Source of the DNA: Durusdinium trenchii
Taxonomy: Eukaryota; Sar; Dinophyceae; Suessiales; Symbiodiniaceae
DNA length: 64,000 nucleotides
Reading direction: 5' to 3'
Assembly: GCA_963970005.1 (NCBI GenBank)
Contig: CAXAMN010008480.1
Span: 2,687 to 66,686, forward strand
Below the pieces are notes generated by a model. It was not told the DNA's origin. It worked only from the letters and a program-made list of their open reading frames with translations, and ran no database searches. This document shows, in pieces, positions 23,223 through 33,700 of this stretch (the first letter of the stretch is position 1; each line of letters opens with the position of its first letter). The position numbers were made by a program, and so were the translations under genes.

Positions 23223-23487
23223 ATGTCCAAGGTGCGAAATGAGCGCTGCCGTCACAAGAATCATCAAGCAGAGCGAGGTAGTTTGGGTGCCAAGGCCTGA
23301 TTTTGACTACAAGATGTCTTTTGTGAACGCTTCCTGAAGATTTTGTCATTCAGACCTTAAAGCTCAAATGAGAGGAAAAATATCTTCGGGAGATGTCCTC
23401 CGAGTTGTTCGAAAAGGCGCAGCCAAGCTTGGGAGTGGCTTCTTAGATTCTTTGTCTTCCATGGCTCTGGTCGCCAGGATCGACTGA
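23223..23487 (+). CDS. Small basic protein of 62 residues, two exons, family unknown
   Basis: An ATG at 23223 opens exon 1 (23223-23277, MSKVRNERCRHKNHQAER). A GT-AG intron (23278-23353) follows. Exon 2 (23354-23487) joins in phase and reads KAQMRGKISSGDVLRVVRKG and then LGSGFLDSLSSMALVARID before TGA. The joined length is 189 bases, a multiple of three. The protein is strongly basic in its first half and mildly hydrophobic at the end. It has no signal peptide or known domain. An alternative start at ATGAGCGCTGCC in another frame does not join in phase. It could also be the last two exons of a longer gene. Confidence 0.4.
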
Positions 23488-24739
23488 TGACGGCCTCAGC
23501 TCCCAGATCGGATCTGATTGGTCAGGCGATGTCTTTGAAAGGCTAATTTGTAGCTGGTCTTTTCAACGGGCAGGAGTTATGCTTTTCACACGACCCGTTT
23601 GGCAATCTCATTTTAATCTTTGATCTCACCTGCAACTGTTCTGATCCCCATGTTTTTTGTTTTGTACAAGACTCTAAGACCTTTTGTGAATCTTCACGCC
23701 GGCACAACCGATGGACTTTTTGCAAGCTAAAAACAAACCAATGGCAATGAATGGAGCCGGACCTCGAAGCTAGAGCCCTGAGCATAATGTCCACGGCAAG
23801 AACCACATCAGCAGATGGGTGGGTGAAACAATGTGAAAGACCCAAACCGCCCAAACCGACCTTGTGGGTGACCATCCCCGGGTAGACGATCGAATCCATA
23901 GTTTGTTGCGGTCGCCTGCATGTTCACTCGCGGTTTAGACGATGCGCCAGACCGACTACCTCACTCTCGACTCCGCACTCCATGAGCGGCACAGCTCCAC
24001 CCGAACGTGGCGGCCCAAGGGTTTAAAGTTTAAAGTCCAATGAATAGTCGGATAGCATCAGATAGTCTCATGTTAGTCACATGCTATCACGTACGATCAC
24101 ATGTAAGTCACATATTAATGGAGAGGTATTCATATTCACAACGCACACTTGGGAATTTCCCAATGAGCTGTCCCAGTCATCCATTTATTAAAGGTGTTTG
24201 AGCAAACTAGGCCGGAGAACGAGCGGGCTTTCGCAAGCAAGAGGCAGGTATTTCCATGATAGTTCCCGTTTTCTCAGTAGGCCGGCAGGATAAGTGTGAG
24301 CCCAATACGAGCCAACTATATGGAGCTAGCTTTGGATTGTGCGGGAAGCGAGGGAAGTCCAATGGTCAGATTCATAGACATCATCAATCTCGAGCCCCGC
24401 TTGCAGGGTGCAAGCAAACTTAGCGTCTTCGGGAAAGAATACGCTGCCGCAGCCCGACATTGATGTTCAGGTGGGATCACATATCTGTTTGACGGGGATA
24501 TGGTCGAAGTAAAATCTGCACTTTGATTGACAAAACAACAGCTTGACTTGCACTTTGTTTGCTCGCCGGCAATTTTTTTTTTGCATTTCTTCATGCGGCT
24601 GTTTTGTTGTTTGTTCCAGGCGCCGCCACCGCAGTCAGACTCCCTCAGGCACGGTGGTCTGGACATTTGAGGTTTCCACTAATCTGCCGGTCTGAAGGGC
24701 CGGAGGGCTTGGCCTCAATTCGACTGCTTCTGAGCTGCT
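23488..24739. other. Stretch without supported gene
   Basis: No exon or repeat was supported on either strand. A minus-strand open frame at 24316-24666 has no protein-like features and partly overlaps the triplet repeat that follows. Confidence 0.35.
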
Positions 24740-24895
24740 GCTCCTTTTGCTACTCTTACTGCGACATGGACTGCTGGTGCTGCTACTGCGACTGCTACTG
24801 CTACTGCTCCTGCTGCTGCTACTGCTACTGCTACTCCTACTCCTACTCCTACCACTACCACTACCACTACCACTACGATTACGACTACGACTACG

Positions 24896-24932
<37 letters not shown>

Positions 24933-24965
24933 TCAGTGCTACTGCTGCTACTGTTTTCTTTACTA
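24740..24965. repeat. Compound CTG/CTA/CTC/CGA trinucleotide repeat
   Basis: Blocks of CTACTG, CTACTC, CCACTA, CGACTA and finally pure CTA triplets follow one another. All six frames stay open for long distances, giving Tyr/Cys, Leu or Ser/Arg runs, so the long open frames here are repeat artefacts. Confidence 0.9.
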
Positions 24966-25276
24966 CTTTCTGCAACCAAATTCTACTACCACCATCTCCA
25001 CTATCAAACACTACCATCGCTTTTTTAAGGTTCTCACCTTGAATGCTCCAAGTTAAACCTTCCTCTTTTTTTCGGTTGTTTGCCAAAAGGACCAGTGGCG
25101 CTGACATGCGGAACTTTTCAGAGCTGTTTGGCACCGAGTTGGGTCGACGGACACAGCCGATCACCGAGCGACAGGAGGGGTGTTCTGCTGTTTCATGCTG
25201 TTCTACCACCCTTCGCAATATTTTTCTTGTGCCTTGAGAATGACATTGAAGATGTCCAAGTCAAGAATCTTCAGAA

Positions 25277-26672
25277 ATGAGTTTCGGCAAGCTGGTGGTA
25301 AGAGCAGTGTCATCCTGCTAGGATTTGTTGGGCACCACGAACTGCTCATTCCTCGACTTCCGCAACGAGATCGAATCTGCTCGCAAGGATCCAGGAAGGC
25401 CGGGATTGGAAGCTGAGGAGTTCCCTTGACAATCTGATCTCGGCATGTTAGGCATCGGTGGTGTGATTACGACGTTTCACATGCACGGCTTTTCCACAAA
25501 CGGCAAAATGAGATGTGATACGTTACATGCGTTTGAACAGGATCGCCCAGGCGGATTCTCCTCGAAATAGAAAGGAGGCAGGCAACCGAGTCAGTGAGTG
25601 GTGTGTCTATTTACTGTACACTGTACATTTTACCAAAGACTAAAGAATCAAGATAATGGAACAACGGTTCAAGGAGTTTTTGCTTGCCTTGGCCCACATC
25701 ATTGTCCATCCTTTTGAACATGTCATAGTCCATTGGATATTCTTGACTGGGTAGATTTGGGTAGTCAGCAGACAAAGTTGGACAACTGCTGGAGATGAGA
25801 TTCACTGTTGTTCACAATCACGCAAAAGGGCTCTTGCCGGGCTTGCCAGTGTTTGTTTTTCCACTGTTAAGGTGGCTTTATGTTTCAATGTAGATGGGAC
25901 AATGTGTGAAAGTTCAACAAGTAAAAGCATCTGACAGGCTGAGATGTCATCGACCATGGGCCAAATGCCCAAACCCACCAAAGCCCCCGAGCTCCAGCAG
26001 GCAAGGGATTTGCCTGTCTTTGTTTGGCTTGAAAGGAAAACCGGAGCGAAGTGCGCAAGACACAAGTTCTTGTCACAACAACATGACTCCTTGGGCTGCC
26101 ATGCTTGCTTGTTTTGTTTTCGTGACTAGCTGTATAATGTTGGATACAATTTTGATGAAATGGTGCAATGAAGAGTGGAGTTTCTTGCAGACTTTGAGGC
26201 TCTTGATGTAGAGCGAGGCTTCTGGGACAGCAAAGATGGTTTCGGGATCTCTGCAGAGGTCTCACGTTTTCCCGGCACATTTGGAAAAGTCGTTTGCTCG
26301 AGATTCATCGTGAAGTGGCCTCTCGGATTTGCCAGGCCGTCGACGCGAGAAGGACTTCCGCAAGGCCTGACGTCATACGGAAGAGCTGACGAGTTCTGAG
26401 CAGATGTTGCAAGATTTGTAAGATTTGACTGTATGGAAGGACGCTATTAGGTGGAGGCCATCGCAAGTAGGTTGGAGGCCATCGCTACTAGTAACAAGAA
26501 GCTACTAGCAGCTATTTGTACGAGTTCTGAGCAAAGATTCGGATTGCACAAGGGCCAAGAATCGCCGGGGACCACATCCGACTTATCAGGACTTTGAGGG
26601 CGACGTGCACCACCTCTCACGGAAGCAAGAATGCCTCGACTCGGCGCAGGCTTTGCTGGCCAAATGCGTGTG
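25277..26672 (+). CDS. Unidentified multi-exon gene
   Basis: Exon MSFGKLV (25277-25297) ends at a GT donor and joins in phase to an exon at 25322 reading LLGTTNCSFLDFRNEIESAR and PGRPGLEAEEFP before an in-frame TGA at 25427-25429. These two alone would give a 42-residue protein. Further + strand pieces downstream look coding: LADFEALDVERGFWDSKDGF (about 26185-26255) or, in another frame, LLEIHREVASRICQAVDARR (about 26295-26360), and HPTYQDFEGDVHHLSRKQEC with LDSAQALLAKCV and a stop at about 26672. I do not recognise any of these; they may be one gene or two. The CTAGTAG cluster at 26443-26512 lies between the last two pieces. Confidence 0.3.
26443..26512 (+). repeat. CTAGTAG dispersed repeat
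   Basis: GGAGGCCATCGCTACTAG and AACAAGAAGCTACTAG units match the variants at 4436-4492 and 18330-18510. Confidence 0.85.
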
Positions 26673-28559
26673 AACACGCTGTTTGATGTTTACTGTAAGT
26701 TTGTTTGAAAATGCGAATATAAGGTGAACACCAGCTCCATTGTTTCAGGTGAAGGGTAACATGGGTCAAGATTCCGCACGGGAGGCCGGAATTTGTGCTA
26801 GTGATGTCGTTCGCCTTTCATTCGTTGTTGTGGACGTACCAAGATTACCAAGATTCACATGGGGCTGTGAGGTGCCCAAATCTGCTCGAAATGGGTTGGG
26901 TTCTCAGAGTGGGAGCTGAGAACCAAGACTTTAGGTTGTGGACTTCAGGACTACCGCCTACTCCACTTCAGATCTTGCTATTGCCAACAAAAGGATGCTT
27001 TTCTTTGCTACCCCATGCTACTAGAAGGGTTCGGGTCTTGGCTACAACTACTGTAGTGGTAGGTTCTTTTTCTGACATGTTGTTTTCAATGGTTGTTTTT
27101 GGGGGGGCAAAAGATGTGTAGAACGTCTTTCATTCATGCTTTCGTCTATTTCTTGGACCTTTCCGTTTTCCTTTGACTAACCAACAAGAGCTTCACATTT
27201 GGGCCCTAACAGCTTGGCTCAGAACCTGAGGCTCCGTCTCTCCAACCCTCACTCACCTTGTAAGCACTCAGGCACGCGATGGAATTCGGGTCATGCTTTT
27301 CACTCATTTGGTGTTAGTCGGGGGTTTGTTTTAAACAACAGCATGCAATTTCTTCTGCTTGGTGTTTTGCCTTTAGATTGTTTTGGCCCCGTGCTTGCAC
27401 ATGGGGCCAAATGATCGAACACCCGAGTGTGAAGAACTTATAGAGAAAACAAGCAGGATTTCGTCTAGAATCTTGTACGAACTTGGTCTAGAATTTTAGA
27501 AAGCAACCGTCCACTCTGTGGGTGAAATCCAACTTGTCGACTTGCACTAGCCAAGGGGTGAGCGCTGCGCAGAGGGAGGATTTGTTGCGTCGGGCAAAGG
27601 ACAGATAGCTCAAGTCGAAACACGCCTTGAAGCGTTCGTTGCCAAGGGAGCTTAACCGATCGTAAACGGTGTTCGCTGAGTTTCCTTCACATCCCCTGCA
27701 TCATAGCCCCTTCAGTGTTCTTTTCCAATGATGCTTTGCTTCTGACATGCCCTTGTCAAGTCTATTTCAAGGACACTAAATTGGCATCCTTGCAGTGGCA
27801 GCCTCAGAAACGGTATACAAAAGCATGATATACGGAGAATGATCAACACACTACTGAATCCGCCGGACGGGTTCCTGTTCCGACTCCGAGGTCCAGTATC
27901 TTCAGCTGAGGATGAAGGGAAGTGCCAGTCGAATTCAAACGGAGCATGGCATAACAAGAAATGCCATTGCAAAGCTGCGGAGGGGCTGCCAAGCACCGAT
28001 CGTCACCAGGAGTTGAATGCTTTCCGAAGGCGATGTGAGCTTTGCCCATGATAGGGTAGGACTTGAAACGGCGGTAGAAGGACAATGCCAATGGCTGCAT
28101 GTGCCAACGTGCACACTTGGATCGTGATTAATGCTGGATCAACCGGTGATTTCGATTTTCTCACATCGGCCAAACAATTTGCAAATATTTAAAGAGGTTG
28201 AGCAGGAGGGGAATTTGTGAGAAAGTCGCTAGTTAGCTCGCTGCAAAGCCCAGCTTTGTTTCGACTTGACTGGAAAAGTCTCATCAACTTCCTCCAGCAG
28301 ATGGGAGTGGGAACATGCGCACTTTTGCCCAACGCGATCATCAATGCCATGCTGCTACACCATGTCCATCCATGTCCTATATCCTCTTGTTTGCTTCTGC
28401 TCAAGCATGAATTGGGCCTCTTGTTCTCATGGGATTAAAGATCATTCAGTAAGTTGGCAGAAAAGCAACGAGTCCAGTCGTCCATTCGTCACAGATTCTT
28501 CTTGGATAAACTTCGCTTGGCCGCTTGGCTGCTTGGCTGGGCTGCCTGGAACAGTCGGC
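26673..28559. other. Long stretch without supported gene
   Basis: A possible short exon begins at ATG 26761 (MGQDSAREAGICASDVVRLS) just after a TTTCAG acceptor, but no partner exon was found. Other open frames on both strands lack family signals. Confidence 0.3.
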
Positions 28560-29470
28560 GCCATGGCCCGTCAGATGGTCCGGGAAGCTTTTGTGTTGCA
28601 CCGCAGAGTTCGCTTCCTGCGGAATTTGCCAGGCGAATTTTGCCCGGCTCATGGACTGCGTAGTGTTCACCACGTTCCTGATGTTTGTGAGTGGTTTTGG
28701 GCTTTTCTTGCTTGGACCCCAGACGCAGAAGGCTCCTCAGAGAAAACACGGTGACCTGTTTGGAAGCAAGGCTTGGGGAGCTCTACAAGGGTGTAGTTCA
28801 ACGAGAGACCAAAAAGCTCAGCCAGATCGCCAATGTTGTGGTAAGGCGAACGGCGGCCGAATCGGGCCGAGGGCTTCGGGGATATCTATGTTTGATCGTT
28901 GGGCGAAGTTCTGTATCACAAAGTGTTTGATGGGAACGGCCGATGAAACAAGCTCATTTGCACCAGTGTTGCTGAAATGCAGGCTCTTCCCCTTCCCTGA
29001 CAAGAAGTACGAGCAGCAGACTCAGTTTCCAACAAACATGAGACAATATTTGTTGTGCTGATTCATTGAAGTTGGCATGCATTCAGGTTCAACTTGACTC
29101 ACGTGGTGATTTTCTCCATGCTAATCGGCCTACTTTGCATGTTGCACCATCCTGCGCAGGAAGTAGAATCGAGTTATTTATGTCTGCATGTTGGAATCTC
29201 CGTGCAACTAGATGTGTACAGACGTCGGAGCAGCTTCGCAGGATATTATCCAACATGAACTTGAGAAGGAACAAAAGGCTGGAACCTCTTGGCATTGTCC
29301 TTTTGTGCTGCATCGAACCTTTCCTGCCAGAACAAGAAGAAACGTGAAGAAGCCGAAAAGAGGACTGCCAAGATGTTGAAAATCATTCATGAAACATGTT
29401 CACAATTCAAAATAAAATTGATAATTTTTCTACGGAGGAAGAAGAAGGATGAACAGAAATCAAATGAATA
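28560..29470 (+). CDS. Coiled-coil protein gene fragment, family unknown
   Basis: Three pieces read as charged heptad-rich helices on the + strand: LEARLGELYKGVVQRETKKL followed by SQIANVV and a GT donor (about 28740-28851), ASQDIIQHELEKEQK with a GC donor (about 29222-29275), and NKKKREEAEKRTAKMLKII after a CAG acceptor (from 29331). An upstream frame from ATG 28561 (MARQMVREAFVLHRRVRFL) may be part of it. The last piece runs straight into the AT-rich desert and reaches a stop near 29471 after low-complexity Lys-rich residues, so the gene may have been truncated by the neighbouring insertions. The composition resembles axonemal or cytoskeletal coiled coils, but no specific family is claimed. 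Confidence 0.35.
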
Positions 29471-30170
29471 ATGCAATTATCAAAATATATACAAATAGAA
29501 TATATATATATATATAAACAAAAATATACAACAATTTAATTTATACTAATTGTTTTTTATATATATATTTTTGATATATATTATGAAATATTTGTATATT
29601 TAAATATGTATATTTTTGTTTTTAATGTAATCTTTTAGTTAATGTTATGAATATATTTTATAAAATAATTATGGATTTTGTTTTATGTCTTGGATTGAAT
29701 ATTAATTATTATTTGTATATATATATATAGATATTTGTATATATTTTAGGTTTAAATTGGTTTAAAAAAGAGGTTTAAATGGGATTCGATTTTAAAGGTT
29801 AACGAATAAAATCTTATTGATATGTTTAAAGAGAATTTGATTAATTTTTTAATTTTAATTAAGGGATTAGTGGAAAGGGATTATAAAATCACAATTTGAA
29901 ATTGAGAAAGATATGGTAATTAAGCTTAAATAATATTATCTTACGAAATATTTTATAGAAGAAGCAACAATTGTAATAATAGATTGACAACACTAAGAAA
30001 TATTATTAAAAGCTTTTGGACGAAATGAAAATTTTGCAAAGTAGATTGGAACAAAAAAATCTTTTTTATTTAATATTATTAACACGATATATGGAAAGCC
30101 TTTGCAACCATTTGGTTTCATTAACACTCTTGGAATTAGCTTTACCAAGCGTCTTTCGATTGTTATGCTT
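29400..30170. other. AT-rich desert left of copia element 1
   Basis: Composition drops abruptly to well over 75% A+T, with many ATATAT runs and no coding signal. GC recovers in steps between 30170 and 30410. Confidence 0.85.
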
Positions 30171-30238
30171 TGGATGCAGATTCGAAACGCCGCGAAACGG
30201 AAAACGGCAGTCCCGGATCGTGCGGGTAGCGCTTTCAC

Positions 30239-30263
30239 TTTGAGGCCCTTTTTGCGGGCCTCT
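30239..30263. repeat. Short perfect inverted repeat GAGGCCC/GGGCCTC
   Basis: A 7-bp perfect stem separated by TTTTTGC, in the left flank of the copia element. It looks like a hairpin; no function is claimed. Confidence 0.5.
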
Positions 30264-30421
30264 TCTCCTGCTATGGGTAAAATATCGTTTACTTTGGATT
30301 ATGATAGGGGATTTTAAGAACCAACTTGCAGGGAACATGCAAACTTGGTTGACCTTTTGTTTTTAGGCTCAAGCAAGGGCCGATTTTCTCCTTTGGCGGG
30401 TTATGATCCGTGCAGACGTTC

Positions 30422-30575
30422 TGTGAAACGGAAGATGAAACCAGATCGGACATTCGATCGTATGCAGGTCCGAACTTGTGACTTCGCATTATGGCTCAAG
30501 CCATGCATTGCATCGCACGGTAAAACAGTGCGTTACGACGCTGTTTGCTTTTGTGTTTTGGCTGCCCAATTCATA
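30422..30575 (+). repeat. 5' LTR of copia element 1
   Basis: It begins TGTGAAACGG and ends CCAATTCATA, 154 bp. Compared with the 3' LTR it has T at all five substituted positions where the 3' LTR has C, and lacks one T. Confidence 0.93.
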
Positions 30576-30588
30576 TTGGTAGCGGAGC
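30576..30588 (+). other. Primer-binding site, initiator-Met-tRNA type
   Basis: TTGGTAGCGGAGC directly follows the 5' LTR. It resembles the plant copia site TGGTATCAGAGC and is identical to the site in copia element 2. Confidence 0.8.
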
Positions 30589-30742
30589 TTAGTCTCCGGG
30601 GAACCCTTTTGGTTTGTGAGCCCAGGCCATTTCGGTATACCCTCGATTTTCCTAGGTGACTCTTTTTACCGTTACTTTCGATTTCGAGCCATGTCGATTG
30701 TGGACTGCCTCAAATGGTAGACATTCACTACGGCCCAGGAAG

Positions 30743-33700
30743 ATGTCTGCCACAGAAGCCAAGAGCGGTGTGCCGCGCTATGATGGAGAAGTGAGCCGAC
30801 TGGCTGAGTACCAGTTTAGGGTCAGGCTGCGACAAGCCAGGGAGAAGGTGATGGACGAGCAAGAGTTGAAGAAGCAAGGGCCACTTGCTTTGAGGCTCAT
30901 TGATGGCCTCAGGGGCCCTGCATTGCAAGTTGCACGTGCCATCCCTGTGGACAAGCTCGTTTCCGAAGACGGCACAAACACGTTGCTCAAAGCCTTGCAG
31001 AGCGCACTTCAGCCGAGATCCAAGCAGGAGGCCAGAGACCTGTACTAGATCGGTGCGCAGCAGGGCGGAGTTTTGGCCCGACAGGTTGGAGAAAGCATTC
31101 CGTCATTCGTCCTACGACGGAAGGCATGGTACAACATGATGCTGGACATGGATTCCTCTCTCCAACTCCCTGAGGCCATTCTCGCCGAGCAGACCTTGCA
31201 GAATGCCGGCATCAGTCACGACCACCAGCTGCTGATCCGTGCGGCCGTGCATGGTGACATCACCATGAACAAGATCTGTGAAGAACTGGTCGCACAGCAC
31301 AGCCGCATCCATGAGGTCGAGGCTCGCCGCAGCAAGGGGCACTTCAGCCGCTTCAACCACAAAGGATACTCCAGCAAGGGCTATGGCAAGGATCGAGGAC
31401 GGTCTTCTTGGCACCGTGCATATCATGCCACGCCCAACGAGGAGTACTACGACTGTGAGGACTGGGACAACAACTCCCAGTCGTTGAGTGGATTTGATGA
31501 AGTTGAGACCTATGGAGAAGAGCATCAAGCTTATGTCATGGATGAAGAAGACTACCTCCATCAGGTCTACATGAGCATGATCGAAGACGGCCTTGACGAG
31601 TATAACACAGAGGCCATGGAGTATGCAGCAGAGATCATGCAAGCAGAGGCAGAAGCCTTCTATGTCCGTGAGAAGGCAGGTCATGGAGGACACAAAGGAT
31701 TCTCTGGAGGTGGACGTCAATTTCAAGTACATGGACACCTCACGATGGAAGAACGTCGAGCTCGAGTCCAAGCCATGAAGTCTCGTACGACTTGCCGGAA
31801 GTGTGGACAATCTGGCCACTGGGCGAATGACCCTCAATGCCCAAAGTCCTACAAGTCCGCCAAGGGCAAGAGCAAGGGTGGATCTCCTTCCTCGACGACA
31901 TCCACGACTACCAGCTCACCCAAGTCGAGCAAAGGTGGCAAGGGAGGCAAGTCTGACAAGCCCCGCACCGTGTTTTTCACTGTGAACGAGTATCAGCAGA
32001 CCATCACGGAGGAGGAACACAAGGACTTCGAGGCCAACATGGTGACCAAGGCTGAACAACAAGCACTACAAGATCGTGAGGAGACAGCAGATGAGAAGCT
32101 GGACCGACTCATCATGGAGGCACAGATCCGACAGGCCACTCCGACTGTCAGGCATGCCATCGGACCACCAGCTTCGCAGGGACCAGTTCCAAGTCCTGCA
32201 ACCCCAGGATCATCTTCGGCAAGCCATGCTCTGGCCGAGGATTTCAGTGTCTTGCAGTCTGATGCAAGGAAGGCACATCTGGACACCTTCATGGCCATGA
32301 TTAATGACCCCAAGGATGCTGAATGGCGTGATGCCTATAATGAGCGATGGTATGAATTCTATCCTGGACATCCGCTCTACACCCAGGAGGATCGTGAACT
32401 TCTGCAGAAATGGCGGTGGAAGGCTGAACGTGGACTTCCCCGATTACCAGTTCAGCTCACTACAACCCCTTCGAGCCCTACGGCATCTTCACAAGGGAAT
32501 GATGATCTGCTGAGGCCCTGTGCACACATGCACACAACCCGCCAAGGATCCAATGCCTATCTCCGTGTCCTGAAGTGCAAGGATTGCAACAAGTACATAG
32601 AGTACACCAAGTTGGACAAGCCCCAGAAGATGGAGGTCGATTCTGACAAGAAGACGGGCATCAAGTGTGAGCATGAGGAGAAGGATTGGCGTGGAAGCAC
32701 CGGCACTACATGGCAATGGAAGTGCAAATCCTGCGGGCACATCGAGAAGGGCAGCAGATCGGATGGCAAGCTGTGGGAAGCCAAGTCGGCAGCAGCAGTG
32801 TCTGGAGCTCCGACAACTGGACAGGTTGACAAGGTCCTGGAGCTGTTCTCAATGGCCGTCGGACTTCAGAAGGAGATCGGAGGCGACCTGACTGTTGAGA
32901 CCATGGACAAGATCTACGAGAAGTGCAAGAACACAGCACTTGGGAAGGCATCCGGCAGCTCTTCGACATTCTCACCACCGACCAGGAGTTCAGAGCCGGT
33001 CAACATTGAGAAGCTGCAGGGCACCTACTTCACTTTAGGTGTGCATAAGGGACACTCGTTCAAAGAGATCTATAGCTACGAGAAGAGCTATGTCAAGACC
33101 ATAACTGCCAAGTACAAGAATGACAACATCAAGGATCGTTGCCTGGTCCAGTTCGCCAAATACTGCATTGCTCGACAAGAGCGTGAGGAAAGTGAAGCCT
33201 ACATGGTCCAGGACGATGACCGCAGCTCTGAAGAGATCTATGTCATCCTCGACACCGGCTGCAACAACACATGCCACGGATCTCGCTGGATGGAGAAATT
33301 TGTGAACTACATGGGCATGCAGCCAGAGCTCCAATCAGCGGAAGGCCGATTCCGTGGTGTCGGTGGAAAAGTTGAGGTGGCCGGCAAACGCACTATTCCA
33401 GTGTGTATGAAGACCTTGGATGAAGAGTTTGTTCCAGGCAACATCACCTCGATTGAGCTCAAGAACTCCGACACTCCTCTGCTTTTGAGCTCAGCAGCGC
33501 AAAAGGCCCTAGGCTTTGTGCTGGACATGTCGGAGTACACGGCCTACAGTAAGACCTTGGACAAAGAGCTGGAGATCATCAACCTGAATGGTCTTCCCGC
33601 AATCAAGCTGCACCCAGGAGATGAGACTGTCCGAGGCATTGCAATGAATCTGGCCGACTATGAGATCGAGCCCGAGGAGATCGTGGACGAGAACTATGGC

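Noticed and set aside
24559-25056. Long open frames rich in Tyr/Cys on + and Ser/Arg or Val on -.
   Set aside because: They are produced by the compound triplet repeat; all six frames are open and no flanking exon supports translation.
30102-30317. Possible protein LGISFTKRLSIVMLWMQIRN in the left flank of copia 1.
   Set aside because: It lies at the edge of an AT-rich desert with no family match or splice context.
30486-30500. CATTATGGCTCAAG in the copia 1 5' LTR resembles the end of the dinoflagellate spliced leader (CATTTTGGCTCAAG).
   Set aside because: The 3' LTR has CACCATGGCTCAAG at the same place and the two extra matches come from the C-to-T differences, so the similarity is probably accidental.
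31112-31837. Minus-strand frame of 241 codons inside copia element 1.
   Set aside because: It mirrors the gag region codon by codon; the + strand has zinc knuckle, protease and pol in one frame.
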